From an uncultured Prevotellaceae bacterium (GTDB lineage: Bacteria; Bacteroidota; Bacteroidia; Bacteroidales; Bacteroidaceae), in the NCBI GenBank assembly GCA_946540735.1, contig CAMNIN010000006.1, forward strand, positions 1-64,000: a DNA stretch of 64,000 nucleotides. The letters are read 5' to 3'. The notes under the pieces were generated by a model. That model was not told where the DNA came from. It searched no databases and worked only from the letters and a program-made list of their open reading frames with translations. Position numbers and translations under genes: made by a program. Positions 54,921-64,000 of the stretch are shown here, piece after piece. Every line of letters starts with the position of its first letter. The first letter of the stretch is position 1.

Positions 54921-54953
54921 TTGACGGCTCTCCTCAAGCGGGAGAGCCGTCAA
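54921..54953 (+). terminator. Terminator-like hairpin after the Omp28/T9SS gene
   Basis: A perfect 13-bp inverted repeat, TTGACGGCTCTCC / GGAGAGCCGTCAA with a 7-base loop. No strong T tract follows. The rest of the 306-base gap (54898-55203) is AT-rich and holds the promoter of the next gene; nothing else is seen. Confidence 0.7.
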
Positions 54954-55103
54954 TAAGTGTAAAAAATACCCTCATTGCTTACATTTTGTAGGTATTTTGC
55001 CCCTGTTCCTGTATAATTATCGCAAAATGATGCGTCAGAGTATGAGAAGGACGGATGTCGTCCACTTTTTTTGAGGGATTTTTTAATTTTTTTTGATAAC
55101 GTT

Positions 55104-55135
55104 GTGCGAATTCATAAAAAATGATTATTTTTGCA
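55104..55135 (+). promoter_or_regulatory. Promoter of the 1515-residue secreted protein gene
   Basis: TTG (55104-55106), 21 bases, then TATTTTTG (55128-55135). The leader would be about 60 bases. Confidence 0.6.
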
Positions 55136-55203
55136 CCCTATATGAGACGTGAAAATCTATATTTATTCTATAATTTTTAAATGTTTCACTTAAAAGGTTT
55201 GAT

Positions 55204-58200
55204 ATGAGTAAGAGAATTACAACTATCACAGTGAGCATGTTGGCATTGCTCTTCATGCTTGCGACCCCTTCATTTGCCCAGCGGGTGGACCGTCCTGTGA
55301 AGGCAAAGAAGACCACGGCCTTTGAACTGGCCAACAACAAGGCGGAACTGTTCAAGAAGTATCCTGCCCTGCAGAATGCCCGCACCACATTGCGGCAAGA
55401 GAATTCTGTTCTGAAGAACACCGTCGTGGGACAGCTCCAGAAGATCGACCGCAAGGCCCTCAAGGCCGGTGACGGTACAATTCTGACTGGTAACATGACT
55501 TACGATGCTACAGAGGCTTTGACTTTGGGCCTCTATGAATTCGCCTCCTCGGAGAATCCCGAATTCAAGGAAATCAACACGAACAAGTATTTCAGCTACA
55601 ACAACGCAGGTGGTGCTGTGGTAGATGGCGTCTACTATTTCGTGGAGTATTTCAGTTTCTTCGGCATGGTCTTCACTTACACCTATGCTTATGATATCAA
55701 CAATGATGAGTGGCTTGTTGAGGAAGAGGGCTCAGATTACGTCGATATCATCGCAGACGGTGCCAATGTCGCTTATGACGCGGCTACAGGCAAGACCTAT
55801 GGCGTGTTCTACAATGCTGACCTCACAGGACTGGAGTTCGGTACGATCGACTACACCACCTTCACCCGTACAGGAGTGCTGCCCACTCCGGCTCACATGG
55901 AAGAGTATATCAACATGGCCAGCGACGGCAAGGGCAACCTCTATGCTGCTACTTTGAGCGGCGAGATCTACAAGGTTGATCCCACGACAGGTGGTGAGAC
56001 CCTCGTTGCTTCCACCGGCATGACCGTTGACGCCTATATCCAGGGTGCTACTCTCAACGCCAAGAACAACGTATATTACTGGTCATTCCTGGCCAACTCA
56101 GGTACTTCTGCAGGTATTGCTGAGGTCAACCTGACCACAGGTGAGACCAATGTCGTGCCTTTCCCGAGTGTTTATGAGTTCAATATGATTAATGTGCCGG
56201 CACCCGCTGCTGAGCCCAACGCTCCTGCCGCTGTCGACAACCTGAAAGCTTACATCGAGAATGCAGCACCCAACAATGTCTTTGTGTCCTTCGTGCTGCC
56301 TACTAAGACCTTCGACGGCGAGAGCGATCTGACAGGTATCCTCGAGTACTCCATCCTTGTGAATGGTGAGGAAGCCCTGAAAGGCAGCGGCCAGCCCGGT
56401 GCCCAGGTGATCCACAAGATCGAGAACGTGCCGACCGGCAACACCACCATCACCGTGATTCCGCGCAGCGTTGTGGGCAATGGTGCCAAGGCAACGACGA
56501 AACTGTGGGTAGGCGCTGACGCACCAGCATCTCCCGATCCCGCTACTCTGGCCATTGAGGGCGACAAGGCAACCGTGACATGGACCGCTCCTACGATGGA
56601 AGGTGTGCATGGCGGTTATGTCAACACCAGCAACGTGACCTATACCGTGACCCGTTATCCCGACAAGGTGGTCGTGGCCGAAGGTATCAGTGAGACCACC
56701 TTTGAGGAGACCGTCGACATCAGCAGTCTGAAAGTCTACAGCTATGGCATCACCGCCAACTATGGTGAGGCAAGCAGTGTAGAAGCCATCACCAACCGTG
56801 TGAAAGTGGGTGATGCCATCGTTCCTCCGTTCAAAGAGGACTTCATGGATCCCGAGAGTGCTTCTTTGATCTACACCGCACTTGATCTCAACAACGACGC
56901 CTCCAGCTGGTCGCTGGGTACAGGTTTTGCCCGCTACACCTATAACGGAAAGAATTCCGGTGATGACTGGCTCCTCACTCCCGACATCAAACTCCAGACC
57001 GGTAAGCTCTACATCGTCAGCTTCACTGTCGGAGCCTATTCCTCATCGTACCCTGAGCGTCTCGAGGTGATGATGGGTCAGGGTCAGGATCCCACCGCTT
57101 ATGGTATCACCCTGCTTGAGCCCACCGACTTCGCCGATGGTCTGCCTCATACCTATGAGGTGCCTGTCACTGTCGAGGCTGATGGAACCTTTAACATCGG
57201 ATTCCACGCCATCAGTGATGCCGACATGTTATACATGGAGGTTTATGGCTGGTCTATCAGTTCACCGCTCGACTTCGGTGCTCCTGCCCTCTCCACCAAC
57301 ATGGAGGTTGTGCCTGGTGCCAAGGGTGCGCTCAACGCAACCATCAACTTCAACGCTCCTACCAAGACCATCAACGACGAGGCACTCAGTGAAATCACCA
57401 AGATGGTGCTGAAGAACCAGAAAGGCGAGGTAGAGGCCGAGTTTGAGAATCCTGCTCCCGGTGCTGCACTCTCTGCTGCAGTGACTGTCGAAGACAACGG
57501 CATCTACACCTACACCGTGACCGGTTACAACAGCAAGGGTGAGGGTCTCACCGCTTCTGCAAGTGCCTTCATCGGCGTCGACACACCGGCAGGTCTGGAA
57601 AACATCGCTGGCCGTGACAATTTCGATGGCACAGCCACCATCACATGGGCTGCCCACACCGACAAGGGTGCCAACGGCGGTTATGTAGATCCGGAGTCAG
57701 TGACCTACCGTGTCTACGCTGTTGAGGGCGGCTATCTCGGCGACGTGCTGGCAGAGACCAAGGACCTGCAGTATGTGCTGGCTTCCGATGCTATCGAGAA
57801 AGGTCCGGAAGGACTTGTCCAGGTTGGTCTCTCCGCATTCGTCGGTGACGCAGAAGGTCCCATCTACGCAGGTGCTGTGGTTGGCGGTGATGCCAACACG
57901 CTCCCCTATGCAGAGTCATTCCCCAACCAGTCTGTCTCTCACTACTGGTGGGTAGAGACACTCCAGGGCAATACTTGGAATATCTACACCGACTCATCTG
58001 ATGAAGATGGCGGTTGCGCAGGTTTCGTCGCTGGTAGCGCAGGTGCTTCTGGTACGCTGAACACAGCCAAGATCTCCGTGAAGGGAGCCGCCAGTCCCAA
58101 GCTCATCTTCGACTGGGCTGCAGTTCCTGGTGATGACCTGAAGGTATCTGTCCTTGGCAATCGTCAGGATGGCAGTGCACCCGTCGTGCTCAAGGAGATC

Positions 58201-59751
58201 GACGTGAAGAACCTGACCGGTGATCTCGAGTGGCATACCGAAGTGGTTGACCTCAGTGCATTCACCTCTGATCCTTATGTCATCCTCTCCTTCCTTGCAG
58301 AGGCTGGTGAGGCAGGCGTGGCATTTGAATTTGACAACCTCCTCGTCAATGATTTCTATGCTAACGACCTCTTCGTGGAACTGACCGCACCGAGAAGCGT
58401 CGCCGCAGGTGACGAACTCACAGCAACTGCTGTTGTGGGCAACTCCGGTGAGAACAATGTCGCCGCAGGCGAGTACAGCGTGGTCTTCAGTGTCAATGGC
58501 AAGGAATTTGCCACTGTGACCGAGACACCTGCCCTTGCAGCCTACAGAGGTGTCAATGTGGTACAGGCTACCTACAAGCCCACTCTCTTTGACGAAGGCA
58601 TGATGAACATCAAGGCTGAGGTGGTGTTCGACCGCGACCTCGACGTCGAGAACAACGTTGCAGAACGCTCAGTCAACCTGAAGGTTCCTGCATTGGCACG
58701 CGTCAATGACCTTACCGCCGAGACCGGTGGCTGGCCAGCCGTCCAACTGAAGTGGAGTGCACCTGTGCAGCAGGCTTCCGAGGGAACTATCATCACCGAG
58801 GACTTCGAGGACCAGACCGTCTACGAGCCGTTCTCTGTTGGTGGCATCACTACCGACATCCACACCGGTATGCTCGGACAGTGGAAGGTTGTTGATGGCA
58901 ACAATGGTACAGGTACCTACGCAGTCAACGGTTACTCCAACTATGCCAACTGTTACGCACCGATGGGCTTCCAGGTGTTCAATCCTGAGCTTGCCGGCTT
59001 CGATCTGAGCGATCCCGCTTATGCAACCATGGTGGCTCCCAACTCTGGCAGCCAGATGCTCACCTCCTGGTGTATCCAGGGTGTGACCGACCACTGGCTC
59101 ATCTCACCGCTGCTCTCTGGCGACGCACAGACCATCAGCTTCTTCGCAAGTGCCCCGACTTTGGATTATGGTAACGAGCTCTATGAGATCTACGTTTCCA
59201 GCAGCGACAATGAGGTGACGAGCTTCGAGATTCTCGATAAGGGTGAGGTTTCCAGCACTGACTGGACCGAGTTCACTTACGAGTTGCCCGCAGGCACGAA
59301 GTACTTCGCTATCCGTCATACGTCCAATGATGTCTTCGCTCTTGAGATCGACGATGTCACCTACACCTCTTCTTCCAGCAAGAAGTTTGTGATGGCCGAC
59401 GGCAATGGCGTGACCGCTTACAACATCTACCGCGACGGCAAGGTGATTGCTACCGTGGATGCCAACACCACCAGCTACATCGATGTGAACGAGACCGACG
59501 GTGAGCACACCTATTATGTGACCGCAGTCTATGGTGACGTCGAGTCTGGCTTGTCCAACGGCGCAACCGTGGTGACCGCCATCACCGAGCTCACCAGCGA
59601 TGCAAGTCTGATGGATGCTGACATTACAGTCTACAGCACCAGCGGTGCGATGATCGCTTCTGGCAAGGGTGTCTATGGCCGCCTTGAGAAGGGTGTCTAT
59701 GTGATCAAGAACAATGAGACAGGTGCTGTGAAGGGTGTTTCCAAGAAATAA
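55204..59751 (+). CDS. Large secreted multidomain protein (fibronectin III and cleaved-adhesin-like domains, T9SS-type tail)
   Basis: The 1515-residue protein has a signal peptide (ending TPSFA) and an N-terminal region resembling a beta-propeller (GNLYAATLSGEIYKVDPTTG). Fibronectin type III modules follow (ATVTWTAPTMEGVHGGYVNT, ATITWAAHTDKGANGGYVDP). Three jelly-roll modules of the cleaved-adhesin type sit near 555-680, 900-1055 and 1190-1390, with SSWSLGTGFARYTY, DDWLLTPDIKLQTGKLYIVS and DHWLISPLLSGDAQTISFFA. The C-terminus (DITVYSTSGAMIASGKGVYG) is a type A T9SS sorting domain. Relatives in Porphyromonas are haemagglutinin/adhesin parts. No catalytic domain is seen. Binding to host or dietary polymers is likely but unproven. 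Confidence 0.82.
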   Translation: MSKRITTITVSMLALLFMLATPSFAQRVDRPVKAKKTTAFELANNKAELFKKYPALQNARTTLRQENSVLKNTVVGQLQKIDRKALKAGDGTILTGNMTYDATEALTLGLYEFASSENPEFKEINTNKYFSYNNAGGAVVDGVYYFVEYFSFFGMVFTYTYAYDINNDEWLVEEEGSDYVDIIADGANVAYDAATGKTYGVFYNADLTGLEFGTIDYTTFTRTGVLPTPAHMEEYINMASDGKGNLYAATLSGEIYKVDPTTGGETLVASTGMTVDAYIQGATLNAKNNVYYWSFLANSGTSAGIAEVNLTTGETNVVPFPSVYEFNMINVPAPAAEPNAPAAVDNLKAYIENAAPNNVFVSFVLPTKTFDGESDLTGILEYSILVNGEEALKGSGQPGAQVIHKIENVPTGNTTITVIPRSVVGNGAKATTKLWVGADAPASPDPATLAIEGDKATVTWTAPTMEGVHGGYVNTSNVTYTVTRYPDKVVVAEGISETTFEETVDISSLKVYSYGITANYGEASSVEAITNRVKVGDAIVPPFKEDFMDPESASLIYTALDLNNDASSWSLGTGFARYTYNGKNSGDDWLLTPDIKLQTGKLYIVSFTVGAYSSSYPERLEVMMGQGQDPTAYGITLLEPTDFADGLPHTYEVPVTVEADGTFNIGFHAISDADMLYMEVYGWSISSPLDFGAPALSTNMEVVPGAKGALNATINFNAPTKTINDEALSEITKMVLKNQKGEVEAEFENPAPGAALSAAVTVEDNGIYTYTVTGYNSKGEGLTASASAFIGVDTPAGLENIAGRDNFDGTATITWAAHTDKGANGGYVDPESVTYRVYAVEGGYLGDVLAETKDLQYVLASDAIEKGPEGLVQVGLSAFVGDAEGPIYAGAVVGGDANTLPYAESFPNQSVSHYWWVETLQGNTWNIYTDSSDEDGGCAGFVAGSAGASGTLNTAKISVKGAASPKLIFDWAAVPGDDLKVSVLGNRQDGSAPVVLKEIDVKNLTGDLEWHTEVVDLSAFTSDPYVILSFLAEAGEAGVAFEFDNLLVNDFYANDLFVELTAPRSVAAGDELTATAVVGNSGENNVAAGEYSVVFSVNGKEFATVTETPALAAYRGVNVVQATYKPTLFDEGMMNIKAEVVFDRDLDVENNVAERSVNLKVPALARVNDLTAETGGWPAVQLKWSAPVQQASEGTIITEDFEDQTVYEPFSVGGITTDIHTGMLGQWKVVDGNNGTGTYAVNGYSNYANCYAPMGFQVFNPELAGFDLSDPAYATMVAPNSGSQMLTSWCIQGVTDHWLISPLLSGDAQTISFFASAPTLDYGNELYEIYVSSSDNEVTSFEILDKGEVSSTDWTEFTYELPAGTKYFAIRHTSNDVFALEIDDVTYTSSSSKKFVMADGNGVTAYNIYRDGKVIATVDANTTSYIDVNETDGEHTYYVTAVYGDVESGLSNGATVVTAITELTSDASLMDADITVYSTSGAMIASGKGVYGRLEKGVYVIKNNETGAVKGVSKK

Positions 59752-59778
59752 ACATCATCCCTGTCTTTACTGATAAGG

Positions 59779-59808
59779 AGACCGCACTTTCGGGTGCGGT
59801 CTTTTTTT
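59779..59808 (+). terminator. Intrinsic terminator after the large secreted protein gene
   Basis: AGACCGCAC-TTTCGG-GTGCGGTCT at 59779-59802, followed by a run of T: a textbook rho-independent terminator. Confidence 0.95.
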
Positions 59809-59863
59809 GCATTTTCATAAGATTTTTCTATGAAAACAGAATACAAGTTACAAAAATATTTTG

Positions 59864-59871
59864 TACTTTTG
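59864..59871 (+). promoter_or_regulatory. -7 promoter box for the C10 peptidase genes
   Basis: TACTTTTG, 57 bases before the ATG; no clear -33 box. Confidence 0.55.
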
Positions 59872-59928
59872 TAGCCTAAAGTATCAAGATCAGCATTTTA
59901 TAAAAGAAATCCTATTTTATCATCTCAG

Positions 59929-62442
59929 ATGAAGACTTTCTTGTTGAGAAGACCCCTGATTCTATCCCTCATTGTGACCTTTTCCGTCCTGTCGGCACAG
60001 GCCGCTCCACGTAGTAAAGCACAGATGAAGACTATCGCTCTGGAAAGGCTGCGTTCCACCGGAAAAATGGCCGCTCCAGGGATGCATTCGGACGTGGTGG
60101 AACTCAAGGCATGTGCTTCCCTCTCCCTCTTCGGTTATGAAGACGGTGCGTATGTGGTGGTGAGCAACGACGACCGCTTTCCTGCTGTTCTTGGCGTGTC
60201 GGACACCCCCTATTCTCATGGTGCCAATGCCAATTTTGAATTCTGGTTGCGCAGCATGAGCGTTGCTCTGGCCTATATGGCTGAGAACAATCTGCCAGCC
60301 CGCATCACCACCCCTGATCCGAATATCTACCCCACGAGTGTGGCCCCGCTGATGACCTCGAAATGGGACCAGCTCAATCCCTATAACCGGATGCTTCCTC
60401 CCGGCATCTACACCGGTTGTGTGGCGACGGCCATGGCCCAGGTGCTCAACTACCATAAAATGCCAGAGCATGGATACGGCACACGGACTATTCAGGCCAA
60501 GGGCACCCCAGTGACCGCCAATTTCGAGGAAGACTATTACGATTGGGATAACATGCTCGATGTCTACCGCGGTGTGCAATACAACGACGCGGAGGCTGAT
60601 GCTGTCGCCCTGCTCATGCGTGACTGTGGCGTGGCCGCCAACATGAGTTATGGTACAGCAGTGGATGGTGGCAGTGGCGCCTATTCCACAGATGCCGCCA
60701 GTGGACTTCGCACCTATTTCGGTTTGGAAGATGCGAAATGCGTGGAACGTTCGAAGTATATCGAGCCCGACTGGATGGATTTGGTCTATAATGAGTTGAG
60801 CAACAACGGTCCTGTCTATTACGGTGGCACCGACATGTCGCAGTTTGCCGGGCATGCTTTTGTGCTTCATGGTTATAATGAAGAAGGAATGGTCTACGTC
60901 AACTGGGGATGGAGTGGCGATGATGACGGTTATTATGACATCTCCCTGCTTAATCCTCCAGGCAATCGTTTCAGTTCCGATCAGGACATGATCATCGGCA
61001 TCGCCGGCAGCGGCATCACTGATTTGGTGGGCGACACGGTTGAACTGGCCCAAGCCGGTGAACTGGCCCAGTGCCTGCATGCCGAGGAAAACGTTATCGG
61101 ATGGCTCAAGGTGAAAGGAAATATCAATGGCACCGACCTCAAAACCATCCGGAGGATGGCAGGCTGTGATGAGCAACTCAAACGCACCAAAGGCCGCCTG
61201 CGCAGTATCGACCTCACTGAGGCCCGTCTGGTGAGTGGAGGTGACGCTTATGTAGAGGCGGAAAACCAGGTCCTGAAGTCCCGTGACGACGCGCTGGGTG
61301 AGAAAGCTTTTTATGGTTGCCGCACGTTGAACACCATTTTGCTGCCTTCGTCCATCACCCGTATCGGACAAGCCGCATTCGCAGGTTGTTCGTCATTGGA
61401 CAGCATTCTCATACCAGAGAACGAAGCACAGGATTTCCTGATCCGCAACCACACCCTTTTCCTCAAGAGCGATACCCTGAGCATCTACCAGGTATTGCCC
61501 GTTTTCAGGGGGAAATATGAGATTGAGAAAGGTGTGACGCAAATCGGCGATTACGCCTTTGCAGGATGCTCCCGTATCAGTGGCGTGGTTGTGCCCTCTA
61601 CAGTCGCCCGCATTGGCAGCCATGCTTTTGCCGGTTGCACAGGGTTGACCACCCTTCGCCTGATGCTTGTCAATGTGCCGGAAACCGGTGCAAATGCCGT
61701 GGATGGAGTCTATACCAGTTCCTGCAAGCTCTATGTGCCGGCAGGGTCGAAAGATCGCTACAAGCAACATGCACAGTGGGGCCTGTTCGCCAGTGGTGCC
61801 GGGCACGACAACATCGTGGAGTTCGGTTCGGCCATCACCGCCCGCAATGCAGGGCGTTATTATGGTGAGGAGAATCCCCTCCTGGGTTATAAAATCTCAG
61901 GTGACATTCCCAACGGAGAGCCTGAGTTGGTGTGTGAGGCCACGGAAGAATCCCCTGCCGGACAGTATCCCATCCGTGTGCTTCGCGGCACCATCACCGA
62001 TGAAATCGTGGAACTCTATGATGGCGTCCTCTTCGTGTGGCAAGTACCCCTTAAGGTATCGACAGGTGATTACACCCGCATGGAGGGAGAAGAGAACCCG
62101 GATTTCGAACTGACGTATGATGGTTTCGTACGCGGTGAGGATCTCAGCGTGATTACCCGTCTCCCCGTGGCCACCTGTGAGGCCCGCCCCGACTCACCAG
62201 CCGGAGTCTATCCCATCACCATCTCTGGTGGCGAGGCACAGAATTATTCGTTCAAATATACAGCCGGAACCCTTACCGTCGAGCCCAACCCCGATGGCAT
62301 CCGAGAAGTGGGTGACGCAGCCAACCATCATTACGATGTCTATACCACCGACGGACGGAAAGTCAAGACAGGGGTGGCCTCACTCCAGCAGTTGCCGAAG
62401 GGTATTTATGTGGTGGACGGCAAGAAAAGAGTTGTGAAATAA
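59929..62442 (+). CDS. C10 family (streptopain-like) cysteine peptidase with leucine-rich repeats and T9SS-type tail
   Basis: The 837-residue protein has a signal peptide (ending VLSAQA), an inhibitory prodomain (about 27-130, with GYEDGAYVVVSNDDRFPAVL) and the C10 catalytic domain: nucleophile Cys164 in IYTGCVATAMAQVLNYHK and His309 in FAGHAFVLHGYNEEG followed by VYVNWGWSGDDDGYYD. After about 365 come BspA-type leucine-rich repeats (FYGCRTLNTILLPSSITRIG, then YAFAGCSRISGVVVPSTVAR), two MBG-like beta modules (NPDFELTYDGFVRGEDLSVI, YSFKYTAGTLTVEPN) and a T9SS-type end (DVYTTDGRKVKTG, KGIYVVDGKKRVVK). It should be a zymogen secreted to the surface. A paralog starts 9 bases downstream. Confidence 0.92.
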   Translation: MKTFLLRRPLILSLIVTFSVLSAQAAPRSKAQMKTIALERLRSTGKMAAPGMHSDVVELKACASLSLFGYEDGAYVVVSNDDRFPAVLGVSDTPYSHGANANFEFWLRSMSVALAYMAENNLPARITTPDPNIYPTSVAPLMTSKWDQLNPYNRMLPPGIYTGCVATAMAQVLNYHKMPEHGYGTRTIQAKGTPVTANFEEDYYDWDNMLDVYRGVQYNDAEADAVALLMRDCGVAANMSYGTAVDGGSGAYSTDAASGLRTYFGLEDAKCVERSKYIEPDWMDLVYNELSNNGPVYYGGTDMSQFAGHAFVLHGYNEEGMVYVNWGWSGDDDGYYDISLLNPPGNRFSSDQDMIIGIAGSGITDLVGDTVELAQAGELAQCLHAEENVIGWLKVKGNINGTDLKTIRRMAGCDEQLKRTKGRLRSIDLTEARLVSGGDAYVEAENQVLKSRDDALGEKAFYGCRTLNTILLPSSITRIGQAAFAGCSSLDSILIPENEAQDFLIRNHTLFLKSDTLSIYQVLPVFRGKYEIEKGVTQIGDYAFAGCSRISGVVVPSTVARIGSHAFAGCTGLTTLRLMLVNVPETGANAVDGVYTSSCKLYVPAGSKDRYKQHAQWGLFASGAGHDNIVEFGSAITARNAGRYYGEENPLLGYKISGDIPNGEPELVCEATEESPAGQYPIRVLRGTITDEIVELYDGVLFVWQVPLKVSTGDYTRMEGEENPDFELTYDGFVRGEDLSVITRLPVATCEARPDSPAGVYPITISGGEAQNYSFKYTAGTLTVEPNPDGIREVGDAANHHYDVYTTDGRKVKTGVASLQQLPKGIYVVDGKKRVVK

Positions 62443-62451
62443 CGATAGAGT

Positions 62452-64000
62452 ATGAAGAAGAGATACTATATATGGGTTTTGTCGCTACTGGTCACCACTG
62501 TGGCCAGTGCGGCACCTCGTAGTGTGTCGCAGATGAGAGGTGCCGCTGCGCAGGTGCTCTCCGCCTCAGGCAACAAGGCCCATGCCCCCTTGCATCAGCA
62601 AGCACTGAGCCTGTTGGCCTCCAGTGCCGACTATGCCGTTTACGGCTATCCCGAAGGCGGCTTTGCCATTATTTCCGCCGATGATGCCTTGCCAGAGGTG
62701 CTCGGCTATTCCATGAAACGCTACGAAGCCAGTGAGGGGAACCCTAATTTCCGTTGGTGGTTGTCGATGGTCACCGCAGCGTCGAGAGAGGTGCGCAGCG
62801 GCGTGGCAAAGGCCCCAGCTATCGTCTATCCCGACACCACCCGTTTCAAGGCCAAGGTGCCTACACTGATGACATCAGAGTGGGGCCAGGACACTCCATT
62901 CTGGAATTTCTGTCCAGTGAGGGGTGATACGTGCTTGACAGGTTGCGTGGCTACGGCGATGGCTCAGATTCTCTATTACAACCGTGCCCCCGAGCAGGGC
63001 AAAGGGAGTCACTCCATGAACAGTTATGGAGATCTTCTGACAGCCAATTTCGGCGAGACCACCTATGAGTTTGACAAAATGCGCGATCTCTATTATGAAG
63101 AGACTTACAGCCAGGAAGAGGCCGATGCCGTAGCCTTGCTCATGTCGCATTGCGGCATCGCCGTCGACATGGACTATAGTCCGGAAGGTTCCGGGGCCTA
63201 TTCCCATACCGCAGCCAACGCCCTGCGCAACTACTTCGGTTATGACAACGCCAGGTTTGTCAACCGTAATTCCTACAATGAGAAAGATTGGATGAACCTC
63301 ATCTATGACGAATTGAGTCATGGGCGAGTCGTCTATTACAGTGGTGTCGACCCCGACCCTGTGGATGGTGGCGGTCATGCCTTTGTCATCGATGGGTATG
63401 ACGAGCACGGACTGGTGAGTGTCAACTGGGGATGGAATGGTACGGAAAACGGTTATTACACCGTTTCGCTGCTCAATCCACGCACCTATTCCTTCAGTGT
63501 GCAGCAAGATATGATCATGGGTTTGCAGGGTGATCCCCTTCGTCTGGTCTCCTATGCTGTTGATGTGAGAAAAGCCGGGATGCTGTCAGCCCAGATCCCC
63601 GACTCGCTGTTGTATCGGATCTCGTCGCTGAAGGTGACTGGCGACCTTGACAACACCGACCTGGGTGTGATCCGGCAAATGGCCGGCCGCAACACCGACG
63701 GTACAGGCACAAAAGGCCATCTGGCCCATTTGGATCTCTCCGAAGCCCGTTTTGTGGGAGGAGGCAGTCCATATCTCAGGGAGGATGGGAAGTCGTATAC
63801 CAGCGGTGCTGATGTTTTGGGCGACAAAGCCTTTTATGGTTGTCGTCAGTTACGCACCTTGATACTGCCAGCATCGCTCAAATCGATCGGCGTGGGAGCC
63901 TTTGGCTTCTGCACGAAACTTGACAGTCTCATCGGACTGCGCGACAGCAAGGAGTGCGACTATGTCTTCGATGGTCAGGCGCTTTACAGCCGAGCCGACA
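62452..64000 (+). CDS. Second C10 family cysteine peptidase, cut by right edge
   Basis: The gene starts 9 bases after the previous stop and stays open to the window end (516 residues visible). It has a signal peptide (MKKRYYIWVLSLLVTTVASA), a prodomain (DYAVYGYPEGGFAIISADDA) and the C10 domain with nucleophile Cys165 in CLTGCVATAMAQILYYNR and His309 in GGGHAFVIDGYDEHGLVSVN followed by NWGWNGTENGYY. Leucine-rich repeats begin near 455 (FYGCRQLRTLILPASLKSIG). The layout matches the upstream gene almost residue for residue in spacing, so this is a tandem duplication that has since diverged. Confidence 0.92.
   Translation, partial: MKKRYYIWVLSLLVTTVASAAPRSVSQMRGAAAQVLSASGNKAHAPLHQQALSLLASSADYAVYGYPEGGFAIISADDALPEVLGYSMKRYEASEGNPNFRWWLSMVTAASREVRSGVAKAPAIVYPDTTRFKAKVPTLMTSEWGQDTPFWNFCPVRGDTCLTGCVATAMAQILYYNRAPEQGKGSHSMNSYGDLLTANFGETTYEFDKMRDLYYEETYSQEEADAVALLMSHCGIAVDMDYSPEGSGAYSHTAANALRNYFGYDNARFVNRNSYNEKDWMNLIYDELSHGRVVYYSGVDPDPVDGGGHAFVIDGYDEHGLVSVNWGWNGTENGYYTVSLLNPRTYSFSVQQDMIMGLQGDPLRLVSYAVDVRKAGMLSAQIPDSLLYRISSLKVTGDLDNTDLGVIRQMAGRNTDGTGTKGHLAHLDLSEARFVGGGSPYLREDGKSYTSGADVLGDKAFYGCRQLRTLILPASLKSIGVGAFGFCTKLDSLIGLRDSKECDYVFDGQALYSRAD

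Overview
The window is a gene-dense stretch of a Bacteroidales chromosome, most likely Prevotella or a close relative. The grounds are Bacteroidetes-type promoters (TAnnTTTG at -7, a TTTG-like -33 box, about 19 bases between), a fused SecDF, DUF4271 next to hemD-rnpA-yidD, a TonB-dependent receptor, C10 (streptopain-like) peptidases, several secreted proteins with type IX secretion (T9SS)-like C-terminal tails, and pectin catabolism genes. The genus is inferred from gene content, not from a search.

Layout. 1-1.5 kb: the start of an AAA ATPase behind an XRE regulator, a decayed remnant, a sugar O-acetyltransferase and tRNA-Arg(CCT). 1.5-7.2 kb: a cobalamin riboswitch and a corrinoid uptake operon (BtuB-like receptor, CbiK-type chelatase lipoprotein, BtuF-like binding protein, BtuC permease). 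7.2-18 kb, opposite strand: an anaerobic-type corrin ring operon built largely of fused enzymes (CbiJ-CbiD, CbiG-CbiF, CbiE-CbiT, CbiH-CbiC) plus CbiB, CobD, CbiP and a CbiA split into two overlapping frames. It follows directly behind a GH3 glucosidase and a PL9 pectate lyase (18-23.3 kb). 23.4-28.8 kb: metK, DUF4271, hemD, rnpA, yidD, tyrS and tRNA-Gln. 28.9-30.6 kb: kduI-kduD for unsaturated uronates. 30.7-38.3 kb: HU, a rhomboid protease, SecDF, DapB, signal peptidase I and Aat. 38.4-41.1 kb: a probable small RNA or attenuator, then clpS-clpA, which with aat completes a bacterial N-degron module. 41.1-42.1 kb: a YqiA-like esterase fused to a degenerate HAD-like domain. 42.3-49.9 kb: an operon DUF2264-GH105-GH2-GH51 for rhamnogalacturonan and arabinogalactan side chains. 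50.1-54.9 kb: a four-gene operon with three thioredoxin-fold proteins (TlpA, an Omp28-type lipoprotein, an Omp28/T9SS secreted protein) and one predicted outer-membrane barrel. 55.2-64 kb: a 1515-residue secreted multidomain protein and two tandem C10 peptidases, the second cut by the right edge.

Themes. The cell appears to take up and also build corrinoids, digest pectin outside the cell and finish uronates inside, and export proteins through T9SS. The items I rate most worth checking are the thioredoxin-fold/barrel operon, the CbiK lipoprotein with a surface-export-like acidic signal, the split cbiA, the esterase/pseudo-HAD fusion, and the short terminated transcript in front of a possibly leaderless clpS. 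No complete mobile element, CRISPR array or rRNA was seen.
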